A stretch of DNA of 64,000 bases from Bos javanicus (Eukaryota; Chordata; Mammalia; Artiodactyla; Bovidae): positions 48,370,483 through 48,434,482 of the forward strand of contig NC_083890.1 of NCBI RefSeq assembly GCF_032452875.1, read 5' to 3'. Position numbers and translations under genes: made by a program. The first letter of the stretch is position 1. Every line of letters starts with the position of its first letter. The notes below the pieces were generated by a model. The model saw only the letters and a program-made list of their open reading frames with translations. It was not told the DNA's origin and ran no database searches. Shown one piece after another: positions 1 to 11,172 of the stretch.

Positions 1-921
1 ATTTCATGGCTGCAGTCACCATCTGCAGTGATGTTGGAGCCCAGAAAAATAAAGTCTGACACTGTTTCCCCATCTATTTCCCATGAAGTGGTGGGACCGG
101 ATGCCATGATCTTCGTTTTCTGAATGTTGAGCTTTAAGCCAACTTTTTCACTCTCCACTTTCACTTTCATCAAGAGGCTTTTTAGTTCCTCTTCACTTTC
201 TGCCATAAGGGTGGTGTCATCTGCATATCTGAGGTTATTGATACTTCTCCCGGCAATCTTGATTCCAGTTTGTGTTTCTTCCAAGTCCAGCGTTTCTCAT
301 GATGTACTCTGCATATAAGTTAAATAAGCAGGGTGACAATATGCAGCCGTGACATACTCCTTTTCCTATTTGGAACCAGTCTGGTGTTCCATGTCCAGTT
401 CTAACTGTTGCTTCCTGACCTGCATACAGATTTCTCAAGAGGCAGATCAGGTGGTCTGGTATTCCCATCTCTTTCAGAATTGTCCACAGTTTCTTGTGAT
501 CCACACAGTCAAAGGCTTTGGCATAGTCAATAAAGCGGAAATAGATGTTTTTCTGGAACTCTCTTGCTTTTTCCATGATCCAGCTGATGTTGGCAATTTG
601 ATCTCTGGTTCCTCTGCTTTTTCTAAAACCAGCTTGAACATCAGGAAGTTCACAGTTCACGTACTGCTAAAGCCTGGCTTGGAGAATTTTGAGCATTACT
701 TTACTAGCGTGTGAAATGAGTGCAATTATGCGGTAGTTTGAGCATTCTTTGGCATTGCGTTTCTTTGGGATTGGAATGAAAACTGACCTTTTCCAGTCCT
801 GTGGCCACTGCTGAGTTTTGCAAATTTGCTGGCATATTGAGTGCAGCACTTTCACAGCATCATCTTTCAGGATTTGGAATAGCTCAACTGGAATTCTATC
901 ACCTCCACTGGCTTTGTTCCC
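1..921 (-). mobile_element. BovB (RTE-type) LINE fragment, reverse transcriptase region
   Basis: Read on the minus strand, this is the C-terminal half of the BovB reverse transcriptase. A long frame at 660-235 carries RT-like blocks such as YAKAFDCVDHKKLW and a stretch ending FNLYAEYIMRNAG. The catalytic YADD box is encoded near 217-232, but in a different frame. A one-base insertion near 270-290 probably causes this, so the copy cannot encode an intact enzyme. It runs off the left edge of the window and breaks off near 921 inside the RT region. It lies in the last SSR1 intron, antisense to that gene. BovB is abundant in ruminants and squamates. Family identification is confident; the outer boundary is approximate. 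Confidence 0.93.
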
Positions 922-2936
922 ACATGTTTAATCTATCAGTATGCTATGGAATGGTACCTTATTTTTCATTTACAGTTAAAATGAGGCTTTGGAGAAGGCA
1001 ATGGCACCCCACTCCAGTACTCTTGCCTGGAAAATCCCATGGATAGAGGAGCCTGGTAGGCTGCAGTCCATGGGGCCGCTGGGAGTCAGACGCAACTGAG
1101 CAACTTCCCTTTCACTTTTCACTTTCATGCATTGGAGAAGGAAATGGCAACCCACTCCAGTGTTCTTGCCTAGAGAATCCCAGGGACGGGGGAGCCTGGT
1201 GGGCTGCCATCTATGGGGTCGCACAGAGTCGGACACGACTGATGCAACTGCACACATGAGGCTTGGCTTCAGGTGTCATGATTGGGCACTGGGTTTTGCG
1301 GGGGTTAGGGGAGTGGTGAGGTGGTGGTTTTCCTCTGGAGACTGAGAGGCGTGGTATATGCATCAGTTTTCTTTGCTGAAATGAAACGCCACTTTCTGGG
1401 CTTTTGTGGCGTTTGGAGCCGCTTTCCCCAAAGCTGGATGACTCCAGGCCGCTCTCTGTTTCATGTGTCTGCTGCTTAACTGATGGGCAGACAGGTGGGT
1501 GGGCAAGGTTCTAGACTCACTGTTAAAGGTAAGCTGGAGTGGGCCGTTCTACTGTTGGAGTGAAATTCACTTGTTGAACAAATAGGCTTTGCAGGTTCTT
1601 AGAGACTTTTATCGTGTACTTCTGTATTTAAAACTCTGCTGCAGGGGTTGACATTGGGAGTCAGTAATGACCATTTCATATCTATAGTAACAGCTGTGTC
1701 CACGTAAATGGCTGATTTCTCAAGTATTTTTGTTGTTGGGGGTGGGGGTGGTGAACACTAATTAATTAGCTATTATTATTTATTTTAAAAAATAAAATAG
1801 AGGTAGAAAAGGCAATTAATTCATAGTCTGGCGTTTTTGGAAACCTGGTGAAAGTTGTGGGCTTTCTTCACCAGAAGGTGCGTCTGTGCTTGCTGTCAGG
1901 CACCGACCCCTGAAGCCCCTCATCACCAACCTGCTGCCTAAGCACAGAGGCCAGCTCTCATGTGATACTTCAGGCGTTTAATTCTTAAGCACAGTCTTTA
2001 GCTTGTAAACATTCGTTGTAAACATTTACTATGTGTTTTTTATACTGGGAAGATAATTTGTAACTTACTCCATAAAGAACTTACATTCCTAATAGGTTAG
2101 GTGCTCCTAGAAAATAAAAAGGACAGTGGTCAGAGAGAAGACAATCTTTTACTTGTTAAATAAACTTCAGGATGACTCCTCCCATCGGATGAAAGTGAAA
2201 GGAACAGCGCCAGGTTGTTTGGTCTAATTGACCACACTAAGACTAACGTCAGAGAAGAGGCGAAACCCTGCTTGTGGAGAATGGTTCTAACACTGACACT
2301 GTTCTGTGTGGTTTCCTCTAACCTGCCGTTCATTGCAGGTGGTTTGTGAAACTGCTGAACATTGTGCCAAGTGCGTGGTGCTGTGTCTGTGAATCCTGTC
2401 TTAGTTTGTAACCAGTGTCAGTTGTTTATGCTGTTTGTAAAGATTGTCCTTTTGCAGGTATAAACATGCTCAGCTGTAGACTGCAGGAAGGTTTTGCATG
2501 GTAGCTTCACTGTCACCGTGACCAGGGTTAGACCTTTCCCGCCCTAGTTGCAGAGTTTTAATGGGCAGTCATACTGGCCTGTCAGTTTCAGGTGTACAGC
2601 TAAGGACAGAGATCTGTGTACACTGGGAAGTGGTCACCGCAGTAAGCCTTGTCATCATCTGTCACCACACAAGATTACCCAGAAAAGTGTGTGTGTGTGG
2701 TAATGACCTCTAAGATTTACTTAGCAACTTACAAGTATGTAGACTTTTCATTTTGAGTTAACCTCTTGAAGGACTTGAACATTCAGTTTAGAAACCTGTG
2801 CTGGGTAAGAGACGTTTATTGGTGATGGTCTTCTTGCATGTGTGTTATTTTTTGAACTAAATGGTAAAATTGAAGAAAAATGCTATTGAACACATTTATA
2901 TAGTCAGGCAAGTTAAAACTTCCTCTTTTCTTCCAG
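922..2936 (+). other. SSR1: 3' part of the last SSR1 intron
   Basis: AT-rich unique sequence with one SINE (990-1255). It ends in a normal splice acceptor: a pyrimidine-rich stretch (about 2920-2934) and AG at 2935-2936. I looked for the preceding SSR1 exon, which should encode the membrane-proximal cytosolic tail, and did not find it, so it lies left of the window. An AATAAA-like string near 1789 and one near 2157 are intronic and have no supporting context. Confidence 0.8.
990..1255 (+). mobile_element. Bov-A2 SINE (dimeric)
   Basis: Two related BovB-derived monomers are joined by a short linker (about 1108-1134). Each monomer carries the diagnostic blocks 'ccactccag', 'cttgcct' and a terminal 'gtcggacacgac'-type end. 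A 9-bp target-site duplication, atgaggctt, flanks it exactly at 981-989 and 1256-1264, which defines the borders. It lies in the last SSR1 intron. Confidence 0.93.
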
Positions 2937-3004
2937 ATAAAGCTTCACCAAGAAGGTTGCCCAGGAAACGGGCACAGAAGAGATCAGTGGGATCTGATGA
3001 GTAA
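2937..3004 (+). CDS. SSR1: SSR1 (TRAP-alpha), last coding exon
   Basis: SSR1 encodes the alpha subunit of the translocon-associated protein (TRAP/signal sequence receptor) complex, which sits beside Sec61 in the ER membrane and assists translocation of secretory proteins. This exon encodes only the end of the cytosolic tail. The first two bases (AT) complete an Asn codon begun in the previous exon. Then come K-A and SPRRLPRKRAQKRSVGSDE, followed by TAA at 3002-3004. This matches the highly conserved, very basic C terminus of mammalian SSR1. The basic tail lies on the ribosome side of the membrane. The acceptor AG at 2935-2936 follows a pyrimidine tract. All other exons lie to the left of the window. 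RREB1 as the convergent neighbour agrees with the human 6p24 order and strengthens the call. The exon is too short to show up as an open reading frame in its own right. Confidence 0.96.
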
Positions 3005-3211
3005 ATGTTCCTTTGTGCAACAATTCGGTCTTTACTTAACCCGCCCTAATGTTTTTCGGCCTGATGGGAATTAGTGCAGAGAAGCCATATCACCATAGAA
3101 GGCGGCTACTACTTATGTGTGGACTGAGCAATCAGAGTCTGTGGCGATCATATTGCTGAAAATGCACTGCATTTATTTTTCTAAAGTAACAAATTTGGTT
3201 TTTTTTAAACC

Positions 3212-3217
3212 ATTAAA
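3212..3217 (+). promoter_or_regulatory. SSR1: candidate proximal polyadenylation signal of SSR1 (ATTAAA)
   Basis: ATTAAA lies about 208 bases after the SSR1 stop. A strongly GT-rich stretch follows at once (about 3222-3245), the usual arrangement of a downstream element. The spacing is somewhat short. It could make a short-UTR transcript, but this is not proven by sequence. Confidence 0.35.
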
Positions 3218-6104
3218 ATCTATGTGTGTGCGTGCGTGTGTATGTGAGCAGTTGGTCTTAGCAGAATCATTGCTGGCCTGCCTGAAGCAGCCTTTAGAAT
3301 ACTAAACGTGTGCATTGTCTCCTCTTGGGCATGTGCTGACATTTTCTCCCCACAACTCAGCGCTTGCCCAGTATGATTGTAGAGGTCCTGCCTTGGACTG
3401 TTAACAGTTGTTTCTTGTTTAGAATAGCTCACATCCCAACTGCTGACACAGATGTGCGGGTTTTTGCTGTTTTACAGCTAGTATTCTAAAGGCGCAAGCA
3501 GGAGCAGCTGCTTTTAGCAGTAACGTTGTTGGGTATTTTGCTGCTGTTTACTATAATGCACACCTTCAGAAACCTTCCCCAGTGAGTTAGGCAATTTGGG
3601 GATCTCTAGCACCAAAATTGTGAAACATGAAAATTCTGGTTTTGATCCATAAAACCAACGTCACTGTCTTTTAAAAAAAAAAAAAAAGAAAATGGTACCT
3701 TTGTGGAGACTGAGTTGTTGTCCGTTGTTCTGTTTCTGACCCGAGAGATGCAGTGGAGTGGCTGAGACCACTCTGGTTTTGTTTTTCCCCTAAGAGATCG
3801 TTTTTCTCAACGGAAGTGTCTTGCTTAAGAAACGTTGCCTTGGTCTGCAGACTAAGCAAAATTCTAATAAGAGTTGGATAATTTTTAATGGTTAACCAGT
3901 TGTTTTCTGTCTAATCTTTGGGGTATTTTGGTTACTGATTTTTTTTTTAAGTTAATCTGAAAAACTCCAAAATCTTAAGCACTTAGAATCTCAAAACCAA
4001 AATGAATTGGACTTCATAAAATTCCTCTTAGTCTCCCTTGTCCTTGACGGTAAATTAAGTTTGACATTGTCAGACTGGGTAAGCACCAGAGTAAAATAGT
4101 ACGAACAAATAAGAGGCTTTTCCCCTCTGTCCTTAAGCCATATTCTTCTACATATATTTTGTAAGGAAATGGTAAATGAAGTTTTAGTAGCTGTTTTATT
4201 CCTGATCTGTCTTCATTATAATGAACTTAATCCCTCTTTATTATAATTCCCCCTACACCCATGCTTACACAAGAAAATAACAGAACAGAAATGAAAAATC
4301 TTTCCAAGTTGCTTAAGTATTTAAACATCTGAGCCAAAGCTGACGTCAAGGAAGCGAGTGACTGTATAGCTGTGAACCGCTTTGCAAGCGGGGCTGAGGT
4401 GTCAGATTAACTGCATTGGCTGTGCTGAGCTGTGACTTTCTGTGCCTGTGAAACAGTGTTTGAGTTTTTAATTGGGCTGTACGATCAATAGTTTACTTTG
4501 GAAAAGCTCTGTGAGCTCTAAGAAACTGCATGGGTTTTACTTTGATGTAATATAGGAGACCCTCCGCCTTCGGAAGGAATATATTTCAAAACATTTTTGT
4601 GAATGTCCCAGGTTTGTGAAATTACAGGGATATAATGAAGTGAGGTGTACTACAAAATTCAGTGACCTCTACGGAGCATTTTATTGAATTCCTGGTGATA
4701 CTTAGGCAGCGGCAAAGCCAGGCCCAGTTACGGGTGCCGGGCCTCTGGCTCGTGAGTAACCTGCCTTATGTACTAGCCCTTCCACTTCTGAGGTCCAAAT
4801 TAGCGCACGGAAACCATCTGTCATGTTTTATTTTCTTAGCATAGATTGAGAACACTTGAAAATTCTTAAATCCTCAGATGCCAGGGGTCTCTGTAGTGTC
4901 AGTGTTTAGCAGAAACTAACTCCATAATGAATGGAATTCAATTCCACACATGGTTTGTTCAAGCACACTTAATAAGTAGCCTGTTTTTTTAAATGTCTTT
5001 TTTAAATGTAAATATTTGGATGAAGCTTTTGTTTGTTTTGATACATTAATTTGCTGCACCAACCATGGTTTCAGAATTCACCTTTTGAACACCTTGGTTC
5101 CAGAGTCTGTAAAATGAACTGAGAGTCTTGTGTGTCGAGCCTGTCACTGGGACTTGTGAGAGTAACGTGTTGATAAAGCATGGATCTCACCTCACGTGTG
5201 CAGCTGCATCGCTTATTTCACGCTCTGACTACAGGGACTTGAGAGACTTCCTCTCCCGTGAACTCCGAGGTAGACGCCTGGGGATAGGAGAAATCAGAAG
5301 GGAAGGATCATTGATTGACTTTAGTTTTTAATTTTAAGTAAGTGTCAGAAAATAGTCACTTTGATAGGAGAAAAAGGCACATTTAGATCTTAAAAAATTA
5401 AAACGCTCCTGCCCTAAAGGCGTGCTCGCTTTCACAAGCCTGAAGCTGCGTTTCGGTTCTATGCGGAAGCAGGAGTGGGGTGACCCGGGAGCCCTTCTTT
5501 AAGGACTTGTGATGTTCTAGAGGAGCAGGCGTGGATAACCGTGACACGTGCGGCTCTCGCACAGCACATGTCTCGTGTGGATCGGTGATCCCCCTTCCCA
5601 TGGCATGAGGGAAGACTAGTGCATTTAAGTAATGTGATTTTTCTTAACCAATGAACTTGGCAGTACACATCATTTCTACAGGATTTTGCTAAATTACACC
5701 CTTCCATTTAAAGACATTTCCAGATGTGAAGTAGTTTACCAGAGTTTTGGACAGCATCATTTGTAACTGTAAAACCATTAAATTCATTCTAATTTTGTTA
5801 AGTAAAGTCCTACTTTTCTTTGAACTAGTATCCCCAGCTTAGTGAAGAGCAGCCTGATGTATAAATGAGACCCTGGTTGTCTAGGGAGCGTTCTAGGTTC
5901 TCTAGTCAAGCTGATCGGTATTGCTAAGATCGTCATCCTTACAAGAGAGCAGGCAAAAGTAACAAAACTTGGAGACTGACTTGCCAGCATCTGAAATTTC
6001 TTCGGGATTCCTATGATTTTATCCTTTTACACAAAAGGCTGGACTTCAACAGTAGTTAATTATGTAATCTGAAGTTTCAGACTTTGGAATCATGTAGGAG
6101 TATG

Positions 6105-6297
6105 ACTTCCCTGGTGGCTCAGCTGGTAAAGAATCTGCCTGCAATGTGGTAGACCTGGGTTCCATTCCGGGGTTGGGAAGATCCCCTGGAGAAGGGAAAG
6201 GCTACCCACTCCGGTATTCTGCCCTGGAGAATTCAATGGACTGTGTAGTCCATGGGGTCACAGAGAGTTGGACACGACTGAGTGACTTCACTTTCAC
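6105..6297 (+). mobile_element. Bov-tA SINE
   Basis: A tRNA-derived head (cttccctggtggctcag) is fused to a BovB-derived tail ending in the 'gttggacacgactgagtgac' type sequence. An imperfect target duplication (aggagtatgact / aggaatacgact) flanks it. It lies in the inferred SSR1 3' UTR, in the sense orientation. Confidence 0.92.
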
Positions 6298-6369
6298 ACA
6301 GGAATACGACTAGGGTTTAGGCTCCATTAAGGCGGCAGGGAAAGAACTTAGAAAACGTCAACCACATGC

Positions 6370-6560
6370 TGTGTTCTGCTGGGCCTTTCCGTTCATCTCC
6401 TAAACCCTCACAACAGTCTGCTGAAAGGTGACGCTGTTCCTTTTACGCACCAGGAAAAAACCAAACCTCCGGAGTTGAAGAAGTTCGCATGAGGTTACAG
6501 ACTGCCTCTGGGGTTGGCCCGACTGACTCTACGACCTTCACATCCTTTTCCCTGTGCCGG
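6370..6560 (+). mobile_element. MIR-like ancient SINE remnant
   Basis: A diverged stretch has the MIR order of motifs: a 'cctcacaacag' block, then a block related to 'gaggaaact', then a 'ggttacagactgcctctggggttggcccg' block related to the MIR core. Divergence is high and the ends are approximate. Confidence 0.5.
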
Positions 6561-7539
6561 GGTCAAGGCGGAAGCCATCAAACCAAGCACTGGGGCAGCT
6601 TACAAATACTGGGTTTTGTAGAATCTGGCAGCTAGCAAGTTCAGATAACCTCACGGTTATTTATTTCAAAATCATGGTGGTTAAAAACACTTCAGGATAG
6701 ATGTTTGTTTTCAGGGATTGACAAGCTCATCTTGGTGTTGGAGGCGAGAGTGAAGATGCCCGTGCTCTCTGCCCAGGGCGGGGCGCAGGGAGTCATGGGT
6801 CCCGTCCCCTGTGCAGATGGGGTTCCCAGGAAAACCGAGCATCCCCTAGAGTGACGTAAAGGACGAGCCTTCCGGTTCATAGATCCCAGCGAAAGACGGC
6901 TTGACGGCCCTGTCTGCTGTCCCTCAGGCAGGCGTCTGTGATGGTCACCTCGTGGAGGGGTCCGCCCCTCCGCTGGCCTGCTGCCCCCAGCTTCTAGTTC
7001 ACAGTCGTGTGGAAACCTAATGGGGTCTAAAGAAGACAAGGAAACGGGGCTAGCATTCCCTGGCCGTCTGGTCAGATGTTGTTCTGCGGATAAGCCAGTT
7101 CGCAGTTCCGCGAGGTGCCTCGGAGGGGTCGGGGTCGCTGTGGTGGGCCAGCCAGGGGGTCGGGACACAGGCGGCCCTGGCCAGGAGCCGGCGGTGACCG
7201 CGAGACGGCAGCTCGTCCCTCGAGGCCCAGCGGGTTTCCTAGACTGACACAGGCCTGTGTCCTTAAATGTTCAGTGGGTTTTTTCTCTTTAAAACTAGTT
7301 TAGGATCCCTTGGGTCTGCTTAGGTTCAAATCCCATCGCCCTCCTTGGTTGGGGGCCCTGGGCTCTGGCTTGGGGAGCCTGCCCCCTGTGCCCCCAGGGT
7401 TGTGGTGCTGAGGCCCCGCAGCAGGTGACCGGGTGCTGCCGCGTCGTGGGGACACGAGGCTGAGGAGAGGCGGTGCTCCGGGGTGGCCTGACGGTGCAGG
7501 TCTGGGAGGACAGAAGTTGAACGGTGTTCGTTCTTAACG

Positions 7540-8340
7540 AGAGCGGGAACGCCTTCAGCTGGACGCGTCGGGCGGCCAGCTCTGGCTTTAACCGTGAAGG
7601 GCCGCCCCGGGAGCTCTGGTCGTTGGCCCGGGTGGGTCCGCACCTGCGCGCCTTGCTGAGCACGAGCGCCCCGAGTGCCGTAGCCGCCCCAAAACGCTCC
7701 TGAAAGCCCAGCGGAACGCCCTGCGGCCTCAGGCGCCCGCCTCAGCCCGTGTGTCGGGACCCTCGCCCCGCCTCGCGCCTCCGTACGCGCCCCCTTCACC
7801 GCCTGTCCCTCCTGTGCCTCCTCCAGACGCCCGTCAAGGCGCTTCCTCCGCGGCCGGGAGTCAGGGTGCCCGGGACGCCGGCTGCGACTCCGGGGGACTC
7901 CTCGCCTCCTGGCGGGCCGTCCTCGGAGCCCCGAGCGCCGCACCCTGCTCTCGGAGCCACCGCGCGGCTGGGCTCCCGCTGCTGTGATCTGAGGGCGCGC
8001 CCCTCGCGGCGCTGGCTGCGGCCCGCGAGCGGAGGTGCGACCTGGCGAGGCCGAGGCCTGCCGTCCCTGCGCCGCGGGCTGGGGGCCTCTCCTGACGGGG
8101 CGCCCAGGGGAGCCGGGTGGGCTGTGGCCAGGCCGGCGGCCTGCTGGGTGGACATGGCCGCCCCCCAGGGCGCCCCGCACGGAGACTTTCCGGCCTCAGC
8201 TCGCGTCAGCTGGTTCTGGCTCCAGGTCCCCTTCTTCGCTGGGCCGTCAGCTCGGCTTCCACCTCAGAGACCTCTCCCGGGGTCTCAGCTCGCCCCTTGG
8301 CCGCGTGTGCGGTCCGTTCCTGGCCTTGACCCACGAGTCT
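7540..8340. promoter_or_regulatory. CpG island downstream of SSR1
   Basis: This stretch is extremely GC-rich and keeps a high density of CG dinucleotides, for example about nine in 7921-7980 and seven in 8041-8100. The flanking sequence is AT-rich. Several overlapping reading frames stay open on both strands because of the base composition, and none matches a protein I recognise. CpG islands of this density usually mark promoters or other unmethylated regulatory DNA. None is expected here, and no promoter-linked gene is visible. Confidence 0.7.
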
Positions 8341-8570
8341 GCCCCCTGGCCCTCAGGTCCCCTGCTGTTCTAACCGCCTGTGGCTCACCTTCGCAGAAAC
8401 GTTTTCTCCTCACCCCATACCCCTCCATCAATCTCCCGATCTGACTTCTTGTCTTTCTTCAGTAACATGACGGGTTTATCCAGCGTCAGATCTCAGGCCC
8501 AAGGTCAGTGATTTGCCTTTAAAGTATTTAACACAGTCTTAATAATTCTACCTCTGCTGTGAATTAAATT

Positions 8571-8769
8571 GGGCTTGCCTAGTGACACCGTGGTAACGAA
8601 TCCGCATGCCAGGGCAGGAGACACGCAGTTCCATCCCGGGGTCGGGAAGATCTCCTGCAGGAAGCAGGGCAACCCGCTTCATCTGGAGAATCCCAGGGAC
8701 AGAGAAGCCTGGTGGGCTACAGTCCATGGGGTCGCAGAGAGTTGGACACAACTCAGCAGAGAGCACACA
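8571..8769 (+). mobile_element. Bov-tA SINE with perfect target duplication
   Basis: A tRNA-derived head and BovB-derived tail ('gggtcgcagagagttggacacaactc') are bounded by an exact 11-bp direct repeat, tgaattaaatt, at 8560-8570 and 8770-8780. The exact duplication suggests a fairly recent insertion. Confidence 0.93.
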
Positions 8770-9898
8770 TGAATTAAATTAGATCTCAGTTCTCTCCATT
8801 TCAAAATTGTAGAGATTTAAGGGCTTTTAAAGAAATCTGAATCCACTCAGTACAGGGGGAATGTCTCTGGTTCAGAACGCTTCTTTTTCCGTTTCCTGCT
8901 TCAGCTCAGGAGGACTCGGGTATTTGCCGTGTTAGCCCCAGCAGCCCTGGGTGTTAGTCAGGCTGTTTATGACACTGTTCTTCTGCAGTGTGCATTTCAT
9001 CGGTGACTGTGTCTGAGAATGTTACCCGGCCACCTTTCAGAACTGACTAGTTCATGAAGCGTTTGAGTTAATTCCTGCTCCTTGAGCATCTGGAAGTCGA
9101 AGTTTTCCCAGCTTGGTAAACCCAAGAACACCATTTTTCCCTTGGTTATTTCCCTTAGTCCAGTCTGCCCCCTGCACTGGTCTTATAGGCTGTCAAAACA
9201 CATCCTTTTATTATTTGCATATCCCTAATTCAAGCTGATTGTGAAAGGATTTTCACGCAATACAAAATGATTGATAAAGTGCCAGTGAGTTTCACTGCTG
9301 GGCTTCAGGGTCTTTGAGAAGCACAAAGTGCGTCTAAAATATTGAGCAAAAGGAAAACTAGAATCTTGATCTTCACTTCCCTCTGGAATTTGTAAAAAGC
9401 TTCACATATTTTCAGCTTCTAAAACTTAGACCTTTCAAGTTACAGAGTCTCCCTTGAGACTGAAGATGGTTGAAGATGAGCTTTACACGTGCCGCGTGAC
9501 TGTTTAAGGCCATAAGACACCTCCCCCCCCACACACACACACGTACACGCATTTGTGTATTAAGTTTTGGTTCCTAGATTAGAGACTGCTTACCCTGACT
9601 GTTCAAATGTTCTTAAGTAAGCCGAGATACATCTCTGGTTTCACCAAGTCACCAGAGTCAGTACTGACTCACTATCACTATCACCTAAAATTTCCTTCAG
9701 GATTTGTTGAATTAATGGTATTCTTCATAGAAAAAGTAACCTTGGATAAGAAGATGTGCATATTTAGGGGATTTAATCTTTGTAACTATGTAATATTTTC
9801 AGTCTTGTATGCTAAAAGGAATGAATTAAAAAAATATTAGGGCAGTAAGAACCAGCATTTTAATTTTTCCTCTACAGCACTTGAAATACTCAGTATTA

Positions 9899-9904
9899 AA
9901 TAAA
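9899..9904 (+). promoter_or_regulatory. SSR1: AATAAA, minor candidate polyadenylation signal of SSR1
   Basis: A canonical hexamer 131 bases upstream of the better placed one at 10030-10035. The sequence downstream is not notably GU-rich. Confidence 0.35.
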
Positions 9905-10029
9905 CGTCAGGTTACGCCAAAGTCTGAAAAGAAATATGCAAAACGGCGAAAGCAGTTTCTGTGGCAGGGTGGTGGTGATTTTTTTCTTTTCGAAGTGTTT
10001 GTAATGTGCTTATATTTTATAATGGAAAA

Positions 10030-10035
10030 AATAAA
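10030..10035 (+). promoter_or_regulatory. SSR1: AATAAA, candidate distal polyadenylation signal of SSR1
   Basis: A canonical hexamer follows a T-rich stretch (9975-10020). A GT-containing stretch (about 10063-10078) follows it. Cleavage would fall near 10050-10060. SINE- and BovB-rich intergenic DNA begins soon after, consistent with the end of the transcription unit. Confidence 0.55.
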
Positions 10036-10686
10036 CATATGTGTTAAATTTACGTGAGCCCCCTATGATGAGTGTAAAAGTCCCAGTGGCTGCGGACAGC
10101 TTCACTGTAGCCCATAAAGAAAGTTAGCCCATTTAAAACTTAGACGTTTTTGTCGTTTTTACACATTCAGAGAAAATTAAGGTAGATGGGTAGAAAATCC
10201 ATAAAAGCATCTTTCCTTGGAAGGAACCCAGGCCTGCTTCTCAGCTGTTAATAAACCACCTGCATGGCCGTCTGGGTGCGTGCCAGGCGCTATGCCAGAC
10301 CCTCCAGTGCCCGCAGGCAGACCGGTGAGGGGACAGGGAGGCGGCTGGCACCCACGGGCGATGTGGTCCTCACTTGCTCCCCCCACTCCCTGCTCCCCCG
10401 CAGCCCCGGCAGTGACCGCCTCTGCCCAGGGCTCACCCTGCGCTGGGGTGCCCTGTTTGGGCCCACCCTTCCCTGACAGCTCGCTGCGTCCGAGGCGCGC
10501 CCCCATCCCGATCCCCGCATCGCCTCACAGTCCCCCTCTGGGTCGCCCTCATCCCCACTTGGGTCTGAAGCTGCCCGGTCCTTCCACCGCCCGCCACCCC
10601 TTTTTGAATTGTAAGCTTCATGAATGACAGCAGGAATTCCCACTTAACCACGTCACCGAGTCTTGAAAATGGTACCTGGCCTATGG

Positions 10687-10898
10687 TTCAGTTCAGTTCA
10701 GTGGCTCAGTCGTGTCCGACTCTTTGCGACCCATGAATTGCAGCACGTCAGGCCTCCCTGTTCATCACCAACTCCCAGAGTTCGCTCAGACTCAGGTCCA
10801 TCGAGTCAGTGATGCCATCCAGCCATCTCATCCTCTGTTGTCCCCTTCTCCTCCTGCCCCCAATCCTTCCCAGCATCAGAGTCTTTTCCAGTGAGTAG
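10687..10898 (-). mobile_element. BovB LINE 3'-end fragment
   Basis: On the minus strand this is the BovB 3' end. On the plus strand it begins with the repeated 'ttcagttcag' terminus, then 'ctcagtcgtgtccgactctttgcg', then the 'catcaccaactcccagagtt' and 'gatgccatccagccatctcatcctctg' blocks. It stops near 10898, so it is heavily 5'-truncated. Confidence 0.9.
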
Positions 10899-10964
10899 GG
10901 AGTGTACCAGTTAAATAACGTACTAAAAATCACCAGCTACCAAGTGGCAGAGTTGAGACTGGGG

Positions 10965-11172
10965 GACTTCCCCTTGTGGCCCAGTGGGTAAGAATCCACC
11001 TGTCGATGCAGGGGACATGAGTGCAGTCCCTGGTCCGGGAAGATCCCACACGCCGCAGAGAATTCAAGCCTGTGAGCCGCACCTGCTAAGCCTGTGCTCC
11101 GGAGCCCTGCTCGCTGCAACTAGAGAAAGCCTGCGTGTGGCAGCCGAGACCCAGCAGGGCCAAAGATAGATA
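10965..11172 (+). mobile_element. tRNA-derived CHR-type SINE
   Basis: It starts with 'gggacttccccttgtggcc' and contains a degenerate tRNA B-box region ('gtgcagtccctggtccggg'). It continues with 'gatcccacacgccgcag' and the CHR-type body containing 'gagccctgctcgctgcaac', and ends 'cagcagggccaaagata'. It lacks the BovB-derived tail of Bov-tA. Confidence 0.82.

Larger units (their letters stand above)
3005..10055 (+). other. SSR1: SSR1 3' untranslated region (long form)
   Basis: After the SSR1 stop there is no further convincing coding sequence or splice structure up to a good polyadenylation signal at 10030-10035. That gives an inferred 3' UTR of about 7 kb. From memory, mammalian SSR1 has long-3'-UTR transcripts, but the end used here is inference. 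The region holds two SINEs (6105-6297 and 8571-8769), a MIR-like remnant (about 6370-6560) and a CpG island (about 7540-8340). The island is unusual inside a 3' UTR. Much of 3005-6100 and 8780-10030 is AT-rich unique sequence. If a proximal site such as 3212-3217 is used, most of this region is intergenic instead. Confidence 0.55.

Noticed and set aside
235..660. BovB reverse transcriptase frame as a possibly active gene
   Set aside because: A frameshift separates the YADD box from the rest, and the element is truncated. It is a dead fragment.
7326..8444. Long overlapping open frames on both strands (up to 284 codons)
   Set aside because: They coincide with a CpG island, where stop codons are rare by composition. 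The translations are Arg/Pro/Gly-rich with no domain.
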